Notes: generated from the sequence alone by a model not told the origin. A DNA stretch of 64,000 nucleotides from Streptomyces endophytica (GCF_026153355.1 NZ_CP110636.1:6262001-6326000), one strand, 5' to 3'; counted from the first letter of the stretch, positions 33,403-42,236 are shown. Numbers and translations: made by a program.

Positions 33403-34613
33403 CCGCCATGACCCGTCTTGCGCAGACCGAGGGCCTGACCGACATCCAGCGGGAAATCCTCTCCACCGTCCGCGACTTCGTGGACAAGGAGATCCTGCCG
33501 GTCGCCACGGAGCTGGAACACCGCGACGAATACCCGACGCAGATCGTCGAGGGCCTGAAGGAACTCGGTGTCTTCGGTCTGATGATTCCCGAGGAGTACG
33601 GCGGGCTGGGTGAGTCCCTTCTCACGTACGCGTTGACCGTCGAGGAGATCGCCCGCGGCTGGATGAGCGTCTCGGGCATCATCAACACCCACTTCATCGT
33701 GGCGTACATGCTCAAGCAGCACGGCACGCAGGAGCAGAAGGACTATTTCCTGCCGAAGATGGCGGCCGGCGAAATCCGGGGCGCCTTCTCGATGTCGGAG
33801 CCGGCGCTCGGCTCGGACGTCTCGGCCATTGCCTCCAAGGGTGTCCGGGACGGCGACGATTACGTCCTCAACGGCCAGAAGATGTGGCTCACCAACGGCG
33901 GTTCGTCCACGCTCGTGGCGGTGCTGTGCCGGACCGACGAGGGGCACCCGGAGGGCACCGCTCCGCACAAGTCGATGACGACCTTCCTCGTGGAGAAGGA
34001 GGCCGGCTTCGGTGAGGTGCGGCCCGGCCTGACCATCCCGGGCAAGATCGACAAGATGGGCTACAAGGGCGTCGACACCACCGAGCTGATCATGGACGGG
34101 CTCCGCATCCCGGCCGATCGGGTGCTCGGCGGCCAGACCGGACGTGGCTTCTATCACATGATGGACGGCGTCGAGGTCGGCCGGGTCAACGTCGCCGCGC
34201 GTGGCTGCGGCGTCGCCCAGCGCGCCTTCGAGCTGGGCGTTTCGTACGCGCAGCAGCGACACACCTTCGGGAAGCCGATCGCCCAGCACCAGGCGATCCA
34301 GTTCAAACTGGCCGAAATGGCAACAAAGGTCGAAGCCGCCCATGCAATGATGGTTAATGCCGCTCGCAAAAAGGACTCCGGTCAGCGAAACGACCTGGAG
34401 GCGGGCATGGCGAAGTACCTCGCCTCCGAGTACTGCAAGGAGGTCGTGGAGGACGCGTTCCGCATCCATGGCGGGTACGGCTTCTCCAAGGAATACGAGA
34501 TCGAGCGCCTCTACCGGGAGGCCCCGATGCTCCTGATCGGTGAAGGTACCGCCGAGATCCAGAAAATGATCATTGGTCGCCGGCTACTGGAGGAGTACCG
34601 AATCCAGGCATGA
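33399..34613 (+). CDS. mcd: Acyl-CoA dehydrogenase, probable methylsuccinyl-CoA dehydrogenase
   Basis: 404 aa from GTG at 33399 (an ATG is at 33408). FAD-dependent acyl-CoA dehydrogenase fold: IPEEYGGLGES, FSMSEPALGSDVSAI, MWLTNGGSS, QRHTFGKPIAQHQ, IHGGYGFSKEYEIER and the C-terminal GEGTAEIQKMIIGR. Position in the operon implies oxidation of (2S)-methylsuccinyl-CoA to mesaconyl-C1-CoA, with electrons passed to ETF. The start overlaps the hydratase stop (GTGA). Confidence 0.88.
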   Translation: MTAMTRLAQTEGLTDIQREILSTVRDFVDKEILPVATELEHRDEYPTQIVEGLKELGVFGLMIPEEYGGLGESLLTYALTVEEIARGWMSVSGIINTHFIVAYMLKQHGTQEQKDYFLPKMAAGEIRGAFSMSEPALGSDVSAIASKGVRDGDDYVLNGQKMWLTNGGSSTLVAVLCRTDEGHPEGTAPHKSMTTFLVEKEAGFGEVRPGLTIPGKIDKMGYKGVDTTELIMDGLRIPADRVLGGQTGRGFYHMMDGVEVGRVNVAARGCGVAQRAFELGVSYAQQRHTFGKPIAQHQAIQFKLAEMATKVEAAHAMMVNAARKKDSGQRNDLEAGMAKYLASEYCKEVVEDAFRIHGGYGFSKEYEIERLYREAPMLLIGEGTAEIQKMIIGRRLLEEYRIQA

Positions 34614-34782
34614 ACGTCCGGTTTGGGCTGTTTTGGCCTAGACGAAGATCACACCCCGTCATTGTTCTTCGGCCACGGATTGGCTCTGGCTCTTGGCCAG
34701 TTGCCGCTCGCAACCGATAGCATCCGGGAAAGCCGCCGTCCCCCGTATCCCTACGCGGCATCCTCCGCTACGAAGGTCATCC

Positions 34783-35430
34783 ATGCCCCACAGCCAATCC
34801 TCTGCACAACGCGGTCGCGTCCGCCTCGCGCGCGGAGCGTCGCCGTGGCTCCTGCCGACCGTTGCCACGGCGGCGGTCAGCCTGGCCCGCTCCCGCCGGT
34901 CGGGACGCTGGGCCGCTGTTGCCGTGCCCACCACCGCACTGGCGGCGGGCATGCTGTGGTTCTTCCGCGACCCGGAGCGGGAGATCGCCCAGGGTCGCGT
35001 CATCTCTCCGGCCGACGGCGTGGTGCAGAGCATCATGCCGTGGAAGGACGGGCGCACCCGCGTCGCGATCTTCATGAGCCCGCTGAACGTCCACGTCAAC
35101 CGCGCGCCGCTGGCCGGCACGGTGACGTCCGTGGAGCACATCCCCGGCGGATTCGTTCCGGCGTTCAACAAGGAGAGCGAGAACAACGAGCGGGTCGTCT
35201 GGCACTTCGACACCGAGCTCGGCGACATCGAGATGGTGCAGATCGCCGGCGCGGTGGCCCGCCGCATCGTCCCCTACGTGCCCCAGGGCACCAAGGTGGA
35301 GCAGGGCGAGCGGATCGGGCTGATCCGCTTCGGCTCGCGCGTCGACGTCTACCTCCCGGCGGGCGTCGAGGTCGCGGTCGAGGTCGGCCAGGCCACCACC
35401 GCGGGGGTGACACGTCTTGACCGTGATTGA
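34783..35430 (+). CDS. psd: Phosphatidylserine decarboxylase (archaeal-type short form)
   Basis: 215 aa. Motifs: FFRDPERE, ISPADGVV, FMSPLNVHVNRAP and the self-cleavage site RFGSRVD (G184-S185) that creates the pyruvoyl cofactor on Ser185. Has a membrane-associating N-terminal hydrophobic stretch (VAVPTTALAAGMLWFF). Decarboxylates phosphatidylserine to phosphatidylethanolamine. ATG at 34783; overlaps pssA by 14 nt. It follows the ethylmalonyl-CoA operon after 169 bp. Confidence 0.92.
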   Translation: MPHSQSSAQRGRVRLARGASPWLLPTVATAAVSLARSRRSGRWAAVAVPTTALAAGMLWFFRDPEREIAQGRVISPADGVVQSIMPWKDGRTRVAIFMSPLNVHVNRAPLAGTVTSVEHIPGGFVPAFNKESENNERVVWHFDTELGDIEMVQIAGAVARRIVPYVPQGTKVEQGERIGLIRFGSRVDVYLPAGVEVAVEVGQATTAGVTRLDRD

Positions 35431-36277
35431 TCCCGAGACACAGGCGGGCTGGGCGCCCGAGACGGACGAGGACGAGGACGACATGCCGCTGTCCACGCGG
35501 CTGTCAATAGCGGACACCCTCACCCTCGGTAACGCCATCTGCGGCTTCATGGCGGTGTACTTCACCACCACCGGCGTGCTCATCCCGCACCTCACGGGGA
35601 CCGAGGACGGCGGGATGGCCCGGCACAGCGCGGCCATGGCCGTGATCCTGATGCTGTTCGCGTCGGTCTTCGACCTCTTCGACGGGCTGGTGGCGCGCAA
35701 GCTGCGGGCCTCGGCGATGGGGGCCGAGCTCGACAACCTCTCCGACCTGATCAGCTTCGGGCTGGCGCCCGCGTACTTCGTCGTGACGTGGGGCATGGTC
35801 GCCCAGGACGCGCACCAGCGGGTGTCGGTGGTCGCGGCGGTGGTGGTGCTGCTGGCGGTGGTGCTGCGGCTGGCGCGGTTCTCCTGCGTCACCCTGCGCG
35901 ACGGCATCTTCCAGGGCATGCCGAGTCCGTTCGGCGCCCTTACCGTCGTCGCCATCGTGCTGCTGGAGCTGCCGTTCCTGCCGACGCTGCTGGCGATCAT
36001 CGGGGTGGCCTGGCTGATGGTGAGCCGGGTCGAGTACCCCAAGCCGCGGGGCCGGCTCGCGGTGGCGATGCTCAGCTGGATCGTGCTCAGCATGGGCATG
36101 CTCGCGGCCTGGGCGCTGGACGCGCCCGGCGGCCAGCTGCTGCTGCAGACCGGCTGCTCGCTGCAGATCGTCCTCGGTGCCATGATCCCGGTCTTCGCCA
36201 CGGCGCGCCGGGTCAACACCTTCCGCGACAACCGCCGCGAGTCCCGCGCCGAGTCGCGGGCCGCGCAGCTCCGCTAG
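35417..36277 (+). CDS. pssA: CDP-diacylglycerol-serine O-phosphatidyltransferase
   Basis: 286 aa, TTG start at 35417 (alternative GTG at 35423). The CDP-alcohol phosphotransferase signature DGLVARKLRASAMGAELD continuing NLSD supplies the metal-binding Asp residues. About eight membrane helices follow an acidic N-terminus (DEDEDDMP). Makes phosphatidylserine for Psd; gene order psd-pssA with overlapping frames ensures paired synthesis. Ends before a strong terminator. Confidence 0.92.
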   Translation: MTVIDPETQAGWAPETDEDEDDMPLSTRLSIADTLTLGNAICGFMAVYFTTTGVLIPHLTGTEDGGMARHSAAMAVILMLFASVFDLFDGLVARKLRASAMGAELDNLSDLISFGLAPAYFVVTWGMVAQDAHQRVSVVAAVVVLLAVVLRLARFSCVTLRDGIFQGMPSPFGALTVVAIVLLELPFLPTLLAIIGVAWLMVSRVEYPKPRGRLAVAMLSWIVLSMGMLAAWALDAPGGQLLLQTGCSLQIVLGAMIPVFATARRVNTFRDNRRESRAESRAAQLR

Positions 36278-36299
36278 CGGGCGCCGCACCTTCGCACCG

Positions 36300-36345
36300 A
36301 ACGCCGGGAGCCCCGGGCGAACCTTCGCCCGGGGCTCCCGGCGTT
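36300..36345. terminator. Perfect 22-bp hairpin, bidirectional terminator
   Basis: The arms 36300-36321 and 36324-36345 are exact reverse complements over 22 bases (from AACGCCGGGAGCC to GGCTCCCGGCGTT) with only CC between them. It lies between the convergent ends of pssA and glycerate kinase. Confidence 0.9.
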
Positions 36346-36360
36346 CTCGCGTGCCGCGGG

Positions 36361-37518
36361 TCAGAGAAGGAAGTCGCGGGCGAGGTTCTCCGCCGCCCGC
36401 TCCAGCAGCGGGCCCGCCTCCGCCATGCAGCGGGCCGGGTCGGACTCCAGGTCGGTCAGCGCGTAGGCCCGCTGAATACCGGCCCGGGTGAGGGCCTCCT
36501 GCGGCAGCTGGAGCCGGCCGCAGACCGCGACCACGTCCAGGCCCGCCGCCCGGGCCGCGGCGGCGACACCGGCCGGGGCCTTGCCGTGCAGGGTCTGCTC
36601 GTCCAGCGAGCCCTCGCCGGTGATCACGAACGTGGCGCGGGCCAGCGCCGGCGCGAAGCCGAGCACCTCCAGCATCACGTCGATACCGGCCCGGAACGTC
36701 GCGTCCAGGCCGACCAGCGCGCCGTAGCCGATCCCGCCCGCCGCGCCCGCGCCGGGCGCCAGTGCGTACTCGGCGGCCTTGGGGCCGACCGCCCGCTCCA
36801 GTACCTGGGCGTAGTGCGCGAGCGCCGCGTCCAGCGCGGCGACGTCCTGCTCACCGGCGCCCTTCTGCGGGCCGTAGACCGCCGGGGCGCCCTTGGGGCC
36901 GGTGAGCGGATTGTCCACGTCGCTGGCGAGCACGACCTCGGTCCCGGCCAGCCGGGGGTCCAGGCCCGACAGGTCGGCCGTGGCCAGCTCGCGCAGCGGG
37001 CCGCCGCCGGGGGCGACCGGATTGCCGTCCGCGTCCAGGAACCGGGCGCCCAGCGCCGCGAGCATGCCCGCGCCGCCGTCGGTCGTGGCGCTGCCGCCGA
37101 CGCCGAAGACGATCGTGGTCGCGCCCGCGTCCAGGGCCGCGAGCAGCAGTTCGCCGGTGCCGTACGTGGTGGCCGTCAGGGGCGCGAAGACGCCCTCCGG
37201 GAGGTGCTGGAGGCCGGACGCCTCCGCCATCTCCACCACCGCGGTGCCGTCCTCGCGCAGCGCGAAGGTGGCCGTCACCGGGGTGCCGGTGGGGCCGGTG
37301 ACCCGCGCCTCATGGCGGGTGAAGCCGGCCGCGAGCGCCGCGGCGACGGTCCCGTCACCGCCGTCCGCGACCGGGACGGCCGCCACGTCCAGACCGGGGA
37401 CCACGCGCCGCAGACCGGCCGTGACGTGCTCGGCGACCTGGACGGCCGTGAGCGAACCCTTGAACTTGTCCGCGGCGATCAGCACATGTGCTGTGTTTGT
37501 CCTTGCTGCGTCCGCCAC
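36361..37518 (-). CDS. glxK: Glycerate kinase
   Basis: 385 aa from GTG at 37518 (AAGGGGA upstream). GckA/GlxK type-1 fold: IAADKFKGSLTA at the N-terminus, PVADGGDGTV, FGVGGSATTDGGAGML, VDNPLTGPKGAPAVYGPQKG and GEGSLDEQT. Phosphorylates D-glycerate to 2- or 3-phosphoglycerate, connecting glyoxylate use to central metabolism; this would absorb glyoxylate released by the neighbouring pathway, although the gene is separately transcribed. Confidence 0.92.
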   Translation of the reverse strand: MADAARTNTAHVLIAADKFKGSLTAVQVAEHVTAGLRRVVPGLDVAAVPVADGGDGTVAAALAAGFTRHEARVTGPTGTPVTATFALREDGTAVVEMAEASGLQHLPEGVFAPLTATTYGTGELLLAALDAGATTIVFGVGGSATTDGGAGMLAALGARFLDADGNPVAPGGGPLRELATADLSGLDPRLAGTEVVLASDVDNPLTGPKGAPAVYGPQKGAGEQDVAALDAALAHYAQVLERAVGPKAAEYALAPGAGAAGGIGYGALVGLDATFRAGIDVMLEVLGFAPALARATFVITGEGSLDEQTLHGKAPAGVAAAARAAGLDVVAVCGRLQLPQEALTRAGIQRAYALTDLESDPARCMAEAGPLLERAAENLARDFLL

Positions 37519-37669
37519 CGTGTTTCCCCTTGCTTTCGAACTGGCAGTCGCGCCGCTGTGACCTTATCCGGCGCGCGGCGATGCGAACAGGGCACTCCGG
37601 TACGCGGACGCTTCGAGCGCCCCGGAATGCGCCTCGAAGATCCCCCGGGCAGGCTCTAGGCTCGCGCCC

Positions 37670-38182
37670 GTGACGACCTTGGATTACGCCGCTTACATCG
37701 CCGGCCTGCCCCGTGTGATCGCGGGCGCCGGCGCCCTCTTCCGTGACGCGCAGGGCCGCATCCTGCTCGTGGAGCCCAACTACCGCGACACCTGGATCCT
37801 GCCGGGCGGCACCGTCGAGTCGGACGTCGGCGAGTCGCCGCGCCAGGCCGCCCGCCGCGAGACCGCCGAGGAGATCGGCCTGGACGTCGAGCTGGGCCCG
37901 CTGCTCGCCGTCGACTGGGTCCGCGGGCAGGGGCGGCCGCCGCTGGTGTCGTATCTCTTCGACGGCGGGGTGCTGGACGCGGACCGGTTCGCCGCGATCC
38001 GGCTCCAGGAGGAGGAGCTGCTGTCCTGGCGCCTGGTCGACTGGGAGGAGGCCCGGACCCTGGTCAGCCAGGAGATGGCGCTGCGCATCGGCGCGGCCCT
38101 GAAGGCCCTCGCGGACGGCCGCGGCCCGGCGGAACTGGAGGACGGCGTCCCGCCCGCGGGAGCGGCCGCCGCCCGGAAATGA
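37670..38182 (+). CDS. NUDIX hydrolase
   Basis: 170 aa from GTG. The Nudix box is recognisable as WILPGGTVESDVGESPRQAA followed by RRETAEEIGL; compared with G-x5-E-x7-REUxEE the first half is two residues longer. A C-terminal Ala/Gly-rich tail has no known motif. Substrate not predictable. Confidence 0.85.
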   Translation: MTTLDYAAYIAGLPRVIAGAGALFRDAQGRILLVEPNYRDTWILPGGTVESDVGESPRQAARRETAEEIGLDVELGPLLAVDWVRGQGRPPLVSYLFDGGVLDADRFAAIRLQEEELLSWRLVDWEEARTLVSQEMALRIGAALKALADGRGPAELEDGVPPAGAAAARK

Positions 38183-38220
38183 CGTGAGCGCCGGCCGCCC
38201 GTCTGCCTAGGGTGGCCGGC

Positions 38221-39048
38221 ATGGATGAGATCGCCGCGGAGATCGCGCGGGTGCCGGGAGTGGTCGGGGTGATGCTCGGGGGGAGCCGGGCACGGGGGAC
38301 GCATCGGGCGGACTCCGACTGGGACCTGGGGGTGTACTACCGCGGCGAGCTGGATCTGGCGGGGCTGGAAGCGCTGGCCGCCGAGGTGACCGGCGGGCCG
38401 GTCGAGGTGTTCGGTCCGGGGGCGTGGGGCCCGTGGGTGAACGGCGGGGCCTGGCTCGTCCTGCCCGACGGCCGGCACGTGGACTGGATCCTGCGCGACC
38501 TCGACCGGGTGCGGCGGGTCTGGAAGGACTGCCGGGCGGGCCGCTACGAGACCGGTGTGCAGCCCGGTCATCCGCTCGGGTTCTGGTCGCCCGCGTACGC
38601 GGGCGAGGTGGCGCTGGGCCGGGTGCTCGCCGACACCGACGGGGAGCTGTCCGCCCTCAAGGAGGAGGCCCGCGCCTACCCTCCCGCGCTGCGGACGTCC
38701 CTGACCGGCGCTGCCGTCTGGGACGCCGGGTTCTCGGTGGCGATGGCGGGCAAGTCGTCCGCGGCGCAGGACGTGCTGCACGCGGCCCTGTGCCTGTCCC
38801 GGGCGATCGGCCAGCTCGTCCAGGCCCTGTACGCGCACCACGGCGCCTGGTGCCTCAACGAGAAGGGCGCCCTCGCCGCCGTTGCGGCCCTGCCGGACAC
38901 CCCACCCGGTTTCGCCGACCGCGCCACCGCCCTGCTCGCCCGCCTCGGTCGTACGGGAGACGAGCTGCGGCGCTCGCTGGCGGAGGCGGAACGGCTGGTG
39001 GACGAGGTGCGGGACGTGGTGGGGGCGGAGCCTCCGGGGCGCGGGTGA
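38221..39048 (+). CDS. Nucleotidyltransferase-domain protein
   Basis: 275 aa. The Pol-beta-like core GGSRARGTHRADSDWDLGVY (residues ~16-35) provides GS and D-x-D metal ligands. The remainder is helical, as in aminoglycoside-type or MNT nucleotidyltransferases. A TAGGGT -10 at 38208-38213 puts transcription at the ATG at 38221, suggesting a leaderless message. Acceptor unknown; no partner HEPN gene adjacent. Confidence 0.8.
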   Translation: MDEIAAEIARVPGVVGVMLGGSRARGTHRADSDWDLGVYYRGELDLAGLEALAAEVTGGPVEVFGPGAWGPWVNGGAWLVLPDGRHVDWILRDLDRVRRVWKDCRAGRYETGVQPGHPLGFWSPAYAGEVALGRVLADTDGELSALKEEARAYPPALRTSLTGAAVWDAGFSVAMAGKSSAAQDVLHAALCLSRAIGQLVQALYAHHGAWCLNEKGALAAVAALPDTPPGFADRATALLARLGRTGDELRRSLAEAERLVDEVRDVVGAEPPGRG

Positions 39049-39055
39049 GGGGTGG

Positions 39056-39133
39056 GGGCGCGGCCGCGTCTCCGGTGCGCGGGAGGGGGCGCGGCCGCGT
39101 CGCCGGGGCACGGTTAAGGGGCGCGGCCGCGTC
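39056..39133. repeat. Three tandem copies of a 31-32 bp repeat with a NotI-like core
   Basis: GGGCGCGGCCGCGTC occurs at 39056-39070, 39087-39101 and 39119-39133, each followed by a similar G-rich tail. Located in the 131-bp gap between convergent genes. Each copy is partly self-complementary around GCGGCCGC and could serve as terminator. Confidence 0.7.
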
Positions 39134-39179
39134 TCCCGGGTGCGGGTGAGCCCTCGGCGGGAGCCGTACGGGCCCGCGG

Positions 39180-39815
39180 TCAGCGGCTGACGCCGACGGC
39201 GTGCCCGTAGGTGCGGGGGTCGGTGACGAGGTCGAGCATGGCCCGGGCCACGTCGGCACGGGCGATGACGGAACCGGCCGGTCCGGCCTCGACCGCGTGG
39301 CGGTAGCGGCCCTCACCGGGGGTGTCGAGCAGCCGGGGCGGGCGGACCGCGGTCCAGTCGAGTCCGCTGTCGCGCAGCACCGCCTCCATCCGCGTCAGGT
39401 CCGTGTAGACCTCCTTGAGGACCGCCCACAGCAGGGGCCCGAACACCCGGTGGCTGAGGAACGGCTGACCGGCGCCGGTGCGGTTGAGCGGGCCCGCGCT
39501 GACCACCAGGAGGCGCCGTACGCCGGTGGCGGTCATCGCCTCGACCACGGCCCGCGCCGAGGTGGACGCCGGGCGCAGCGGATCGTGCCGGCCGGCCTGG
39601 CCGATGCCGGAGAGGACCGAGTCGGAGCCGTCGACCACGGTCTTGACGGAGGCGGCGTCCAGCGGGTCGGTGCGGACGACCGTCAGCCGCTCATGGCGTT
39701 CGGTCAGCTTCTCCGGGCTGCGCAGCGCGGCGGTCACCTCGTGGCCGTCGGCCAGGGCGTGGGTGACGAGCTGCCGGCCGACGCCGCCGGAGGCACCGAG
39801 CACGGTGAGTTTCAT
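39180..39815 (-). CDS. NAD(P)H-binding atypical SDR (NmrA-like)
   Basis: 211 aa. ATG at 39815 follows GGGAGGGACC. The glycine motif LGASGGVGRQLV (residues 5-16) defines an NAD(P)-binding Rossmann fold of the extended SDR a5/NmrA group; LLVVSAGPL replaces the usual catalytic Tyr-Lys, so it may be a redox sensor rather than a dehydrogenase. Divergent from a TetR gene with paired operators between, so it is probably repressed by it. Confidence 0.82.
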   Translation of the reverse strand: MKLTVLGASGGVGRQLVTHALADGHEVTAALRSPEKLTERHERLTVVRTDPLDAASVKTVVDGSDSVLSGIGQAGRHDPLRPASTSARAVVEAMTATGVRRLLVVSAGPLNRTGAGQPFLSHRVFGPLLWAVLKEVYTDLTRMEAVLRDSGLDWTAVRPPRLLDTPGEGRYRHAVEAGPAGSVIARADVARAMLDLVTDPRTYGHAVGVSR

Positions 39816-39942
39816 GGTCCCTCCCGGGACGAGGTAGGGCTGCGGAACGAGCAGGAGAGCGGGATGGAGAGCGGGCACGAGAGCGGGCAGGAGAGCGGGC
39901 ACGAGTGGGACGCACATCCGCCCGTGGTGAGTGACACGCGAG

Positions 39943-39983
39943 GGTGAGTGAGCACTCACCCACCAGAGTGAGTGAGTATTCAC
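39943..39983. promoter_or_regulatory. Twin TetR operators between divergent genes
   Basis: GGTGAGTG-AG-CACTCACC (39943-39960) is a perfect 8-bp dyad; GTGAGTG-AG-TATTCAC (39968-39983) is a degenerate second copy whose centre is 24 bp away. A TAGGCT -10 at 39997-40002 precedes the TetR ATG at 40009 by six bases. Confidence 0.7.
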
Positions 39984-40008
39984 CCACCTGTCAAGGTAGG
40001 CTCGGCCC

Positions 40009-40668
40009 ATGACCTCCGACGCCGCCGCTCCCCTGACCGGAGGCGCGCTGACGCGCTCCCGCATCCTCGACGCCGCCGCCGCGCTGATGACGACCGTGGG
40101 CCTGACCCGTACGACGACGAAGCAGATCGCCCGGGAGGCCGGCTGCTCCGAGGCGGCGCTCTACAAGCACTTCCGCAACAAGGAAGAGATCTTCGTCCGG
40201 GTGCTGCACGAGCGCGCGCCGCGGTTCTCGGACGCGCTGCGGCGGCTGCCGGACGCCGTCGGGGACGACCGCGGCCCGGCCCGGCACCTGGAGGAGGTGG
40301 CGCTGACGGCCCTGCACTTCTACCGGCGCTCGTTCCCGATCGCCGCCTCGCTCTTCGCCAGCCCCGAGCTGCTGGACACCCACCGGCGCAAGCTGGACGA
40401 ACTGGGCACCGACGGGCCGCAGAACGCCGTCCAGCATCTGGCCGCCTACCTGACAGCCGAGCAGAAGCTGGGCCGGATCACCTCCGGCGTCGACCCGCAC
40501 GCGGCGGCCACACTGCTCGTCGGCGCCTGCTTCCACCGCGCCTTCCTCGACCTGTTCTTCGACGCCAAGGCGCCCGCCGGCGCACTACTCCCCGAAGACG
40601 AGCGGGAGTTCGCGACCGAAACGGTCCGCGCACTGCTGGAGGGCCTCCGGCCACCGGGGGCACCGTAG
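40009..40668 (+). CDS. TetR family transcriptional regulator
   Basis: 219 aa. Helix-turn-helix IAREAGCSEAALYKHFRNKE (residues ~39-58). Likely leaderless from the TAGGCT -10. The C-terminal ligand half contains LLVGACFHRAFLDLFF. Twin operators upstream and the divergent NAD(P)H-binding gene indicate autoregulation and local control. The IS701 element lies ~200 bp downstream but does not interrupt it. Confidence 0.87.
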   Translation: MTSDAAAPLTGGALTRSRILDAAAALMTTVGLTRTTTKQIAREAGCSEAALYKHFRNKEEIFVRVLHERAPRFSDALRRLPDAVGDDRGPARHLEEVALTALHFYRRSFPIAASLFASPELLDTHRRKLDELGTDGPQNAVQHLAAYLTAEQKLGRITSGVDPHAAATLLVGACFHRAFLDLFFDAKAPAGALLPEDEREFATETVRALLEGLRPPGAP

Positions 40669-40691
40669 GGAGCGCTGCAGGACTCCCTACG

Positions 40692-40782
40692 GGGTGCACC
40701 GTCGGGAACGCCGCCGGGTATGCCGTAGGGACCCGCGTGCACCGTAAGGTCCGCCACCGGGTGCACCGTCGGGAACGCCGCC
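40692..40782. repeat. Degenerate tandem repeat with an exact 24-bp pair
   Basis: The 24-bp sequence beginning GGGTGCACCGTCGGGAACG occurs at 40692-40715 and 40759-40782. Weaker copies of GCACCGTNGGG appear near 40660, 40720 and 40739. The repeat array follows the TetR stop codon and precedes the IS element. Confidence 0.65.
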
Positions 40783-40867
40783 ACGGGAATGCGCCGCGCC
40801 CCCACCGCGTTGGGGCCCCGCAGGGGGCGCCTGCGGTCCCTAGGTGATCTGTTCGCCCGCCCCCTAA

Positions 40868-40885
40868 TACTGCAACCGCATGTGG
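40868..40885 (+). repeat. Left terminal inverted repeat of the IS701 element
   Basis: TACTGCAACCGCATGTGG, exact complement of 42237-42254, immediately after the target duplication CTAA. Confidence 0.9.
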
Positions 40886-40978
40886 TGTGACCGTGTGGGC
40901 TGGGGCTCGTTGGTGTGACTGTGTGAGAAGTCGCTGACGGTTGAGCAGATCGAGTCGTGGTCCGAGGGAATAGCGGAT

Positions 40979-42112
40979 TTGCATGCCCGCATCGGGCATC
41001 GTTTCGGCAGGTCAGAGCCACGAGACCGGGCCTTGGACTACCTGCGGGGCCTCCTGGCCCCTTTGGAGAGGAAGAACGGCTGGACGCTGGCCGAGCAGGT
41101 CGGCCAGCTCCGCCCGGACGGCGTCCAGCGGCTGCTGAACCATTCGGACTGGGACGAGAACGCCGTCCGTGACGATGTCCGCGACTTCGTCGTGGAAACC
41201 ATCGGGACCAAGGACGGGATCCTCATCGGCGACGACACCGGCTTTGTGAAGAAGGGCACCAAGTCTGCCGGGGTCCAGCGGCAGTACTCCGGCACCGCCG
41301 GACGCAGGGAGAACTGCCAGGTCGGCACGTTCTTGGCCTATGCCTCCACCCGGGGGCGGGCGTTGATCGACCGCGAGCTGTATCTGCCCGCCTCCTGGAC
41401 GGACGACCGCGCCCGGTGCCGGGCGGCCAAGATCGGCGACGAGGTGCCCTTCGCCACCAAGATCGAGCATCTGAAGTGGATGCTGCAACGCGCCCTGGAC
41501 GCGGCCGTGCCCTTCGCCTGGGTCACCACCGACGAGGCCTACGGACAAGTCCGCCATTTTCGGTCCTGGCTGGAAGAACGCAAGGTGGCTTATGTGGTGG
41601 CCACCAAGGTCAACGACACGGTGACCGGTCTCGACGGCTGGCAGTACCGGGTCGACGAGCTGATCGCCACCCGCCCGAAGCAGGCATGGAAACCGCTCTC
41701 GGCGGGAGCCGGCGCCCACGGCCAGAGGATCTATCACTGGGCCCGCGCCGCCCTCAGGCCGCGACAGGAGAACGGGTTCGGGCACTGGGTGCTGGCCCGC
41801 CGCAACATCAGCAACCCTGCCGACATCGCCTACTACGTCTGCTTCGGACCGGTCTCTACGCGTCTGAAAGACCTGGTCAAGGTGGCTGGAGCGCGGTGGG
41901 CGGTGGAGGAGTGCTTCCAGAGCGCCAAGGGCGAGTGCGGCCTGGATCACTACCAGGTGCGGCACTACCGGGCCTGGTACCGGCACATCACCCTGGCCAT
42001 GGCGGCCCTGGCCTACCTGACCGCCGTCCGCGCAACACAAGCCGCAAAAGGGGCAGCGGATGCGACGAACACGACCTCGTACCCCTCAGCGTCCCCGAAA
42101 TCCGCCGCCTGA
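40979..42112 (+). CDS. IS701-family DDE transposase
   Basis: About 377 aa (the frame stays open back to 40919, and a CTG at 40934 may be the real start, since homologous N-termini run IESWSEGIADLHARIGHRFG). DDE core: IGDDTGFVKKGTKSAGVQRQ (first Asp), PFAWVTTDEAYGQ (second Asp) and WAVEECFQSAKGECGLDHYQ (Glu), the IS701/IS4-like YREK-type arrangement. Intact frame. Catalyses cut-and-paste movement of the element. Confidence 0.9.
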   Translation: MHARIGHRFGRSEPRDRALDYLRGLLAPLERKNGWTLAEQVGQLRPDGVQRLLNHSDWDENAVRDDVRDFVVETIGTKDGILIGDDTGFVKKGTKSAGVQRQYSGTAGRRENCQVGTFLAYASTRGRALIDRELYLPASWTDDRARCRAAKIGDEVPFATKIEHLKWMLQRALDAAVPFAWVTTDEAYGQVRHFRSWLEERKVAYVVATKVNDTVTGLDGWQYRVDELIATRPKQAWKPLSAGAGAHGQRIYHWARAALRPRQENGFGHWVLARRNISNPADIAYYVCFGPVSTRLKDLVKVAGARWAVEECFQSAKGECGLDHYQVRHYRAWYRHITLAMAALAYLTAVRATQAAKGAADATNTTSYPSASPKSAA

Positions 42113-42236
42113 TCGGGCACCTCGCCCGCACACCCCACTGTCACACCAACGAACACCGTCTGCACTGGTCACACTTCCGCAGACACAGCCAAGCCCGAGC
42201 CCGCCACAGCCACTACCAACACCGCGGCCACACACC

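Noticed and set aside
39056..39133. CRISPR-like repeat array
   Set aside because: Only three imperfect units with no unique spacers of regular length and no cas genes nearby.
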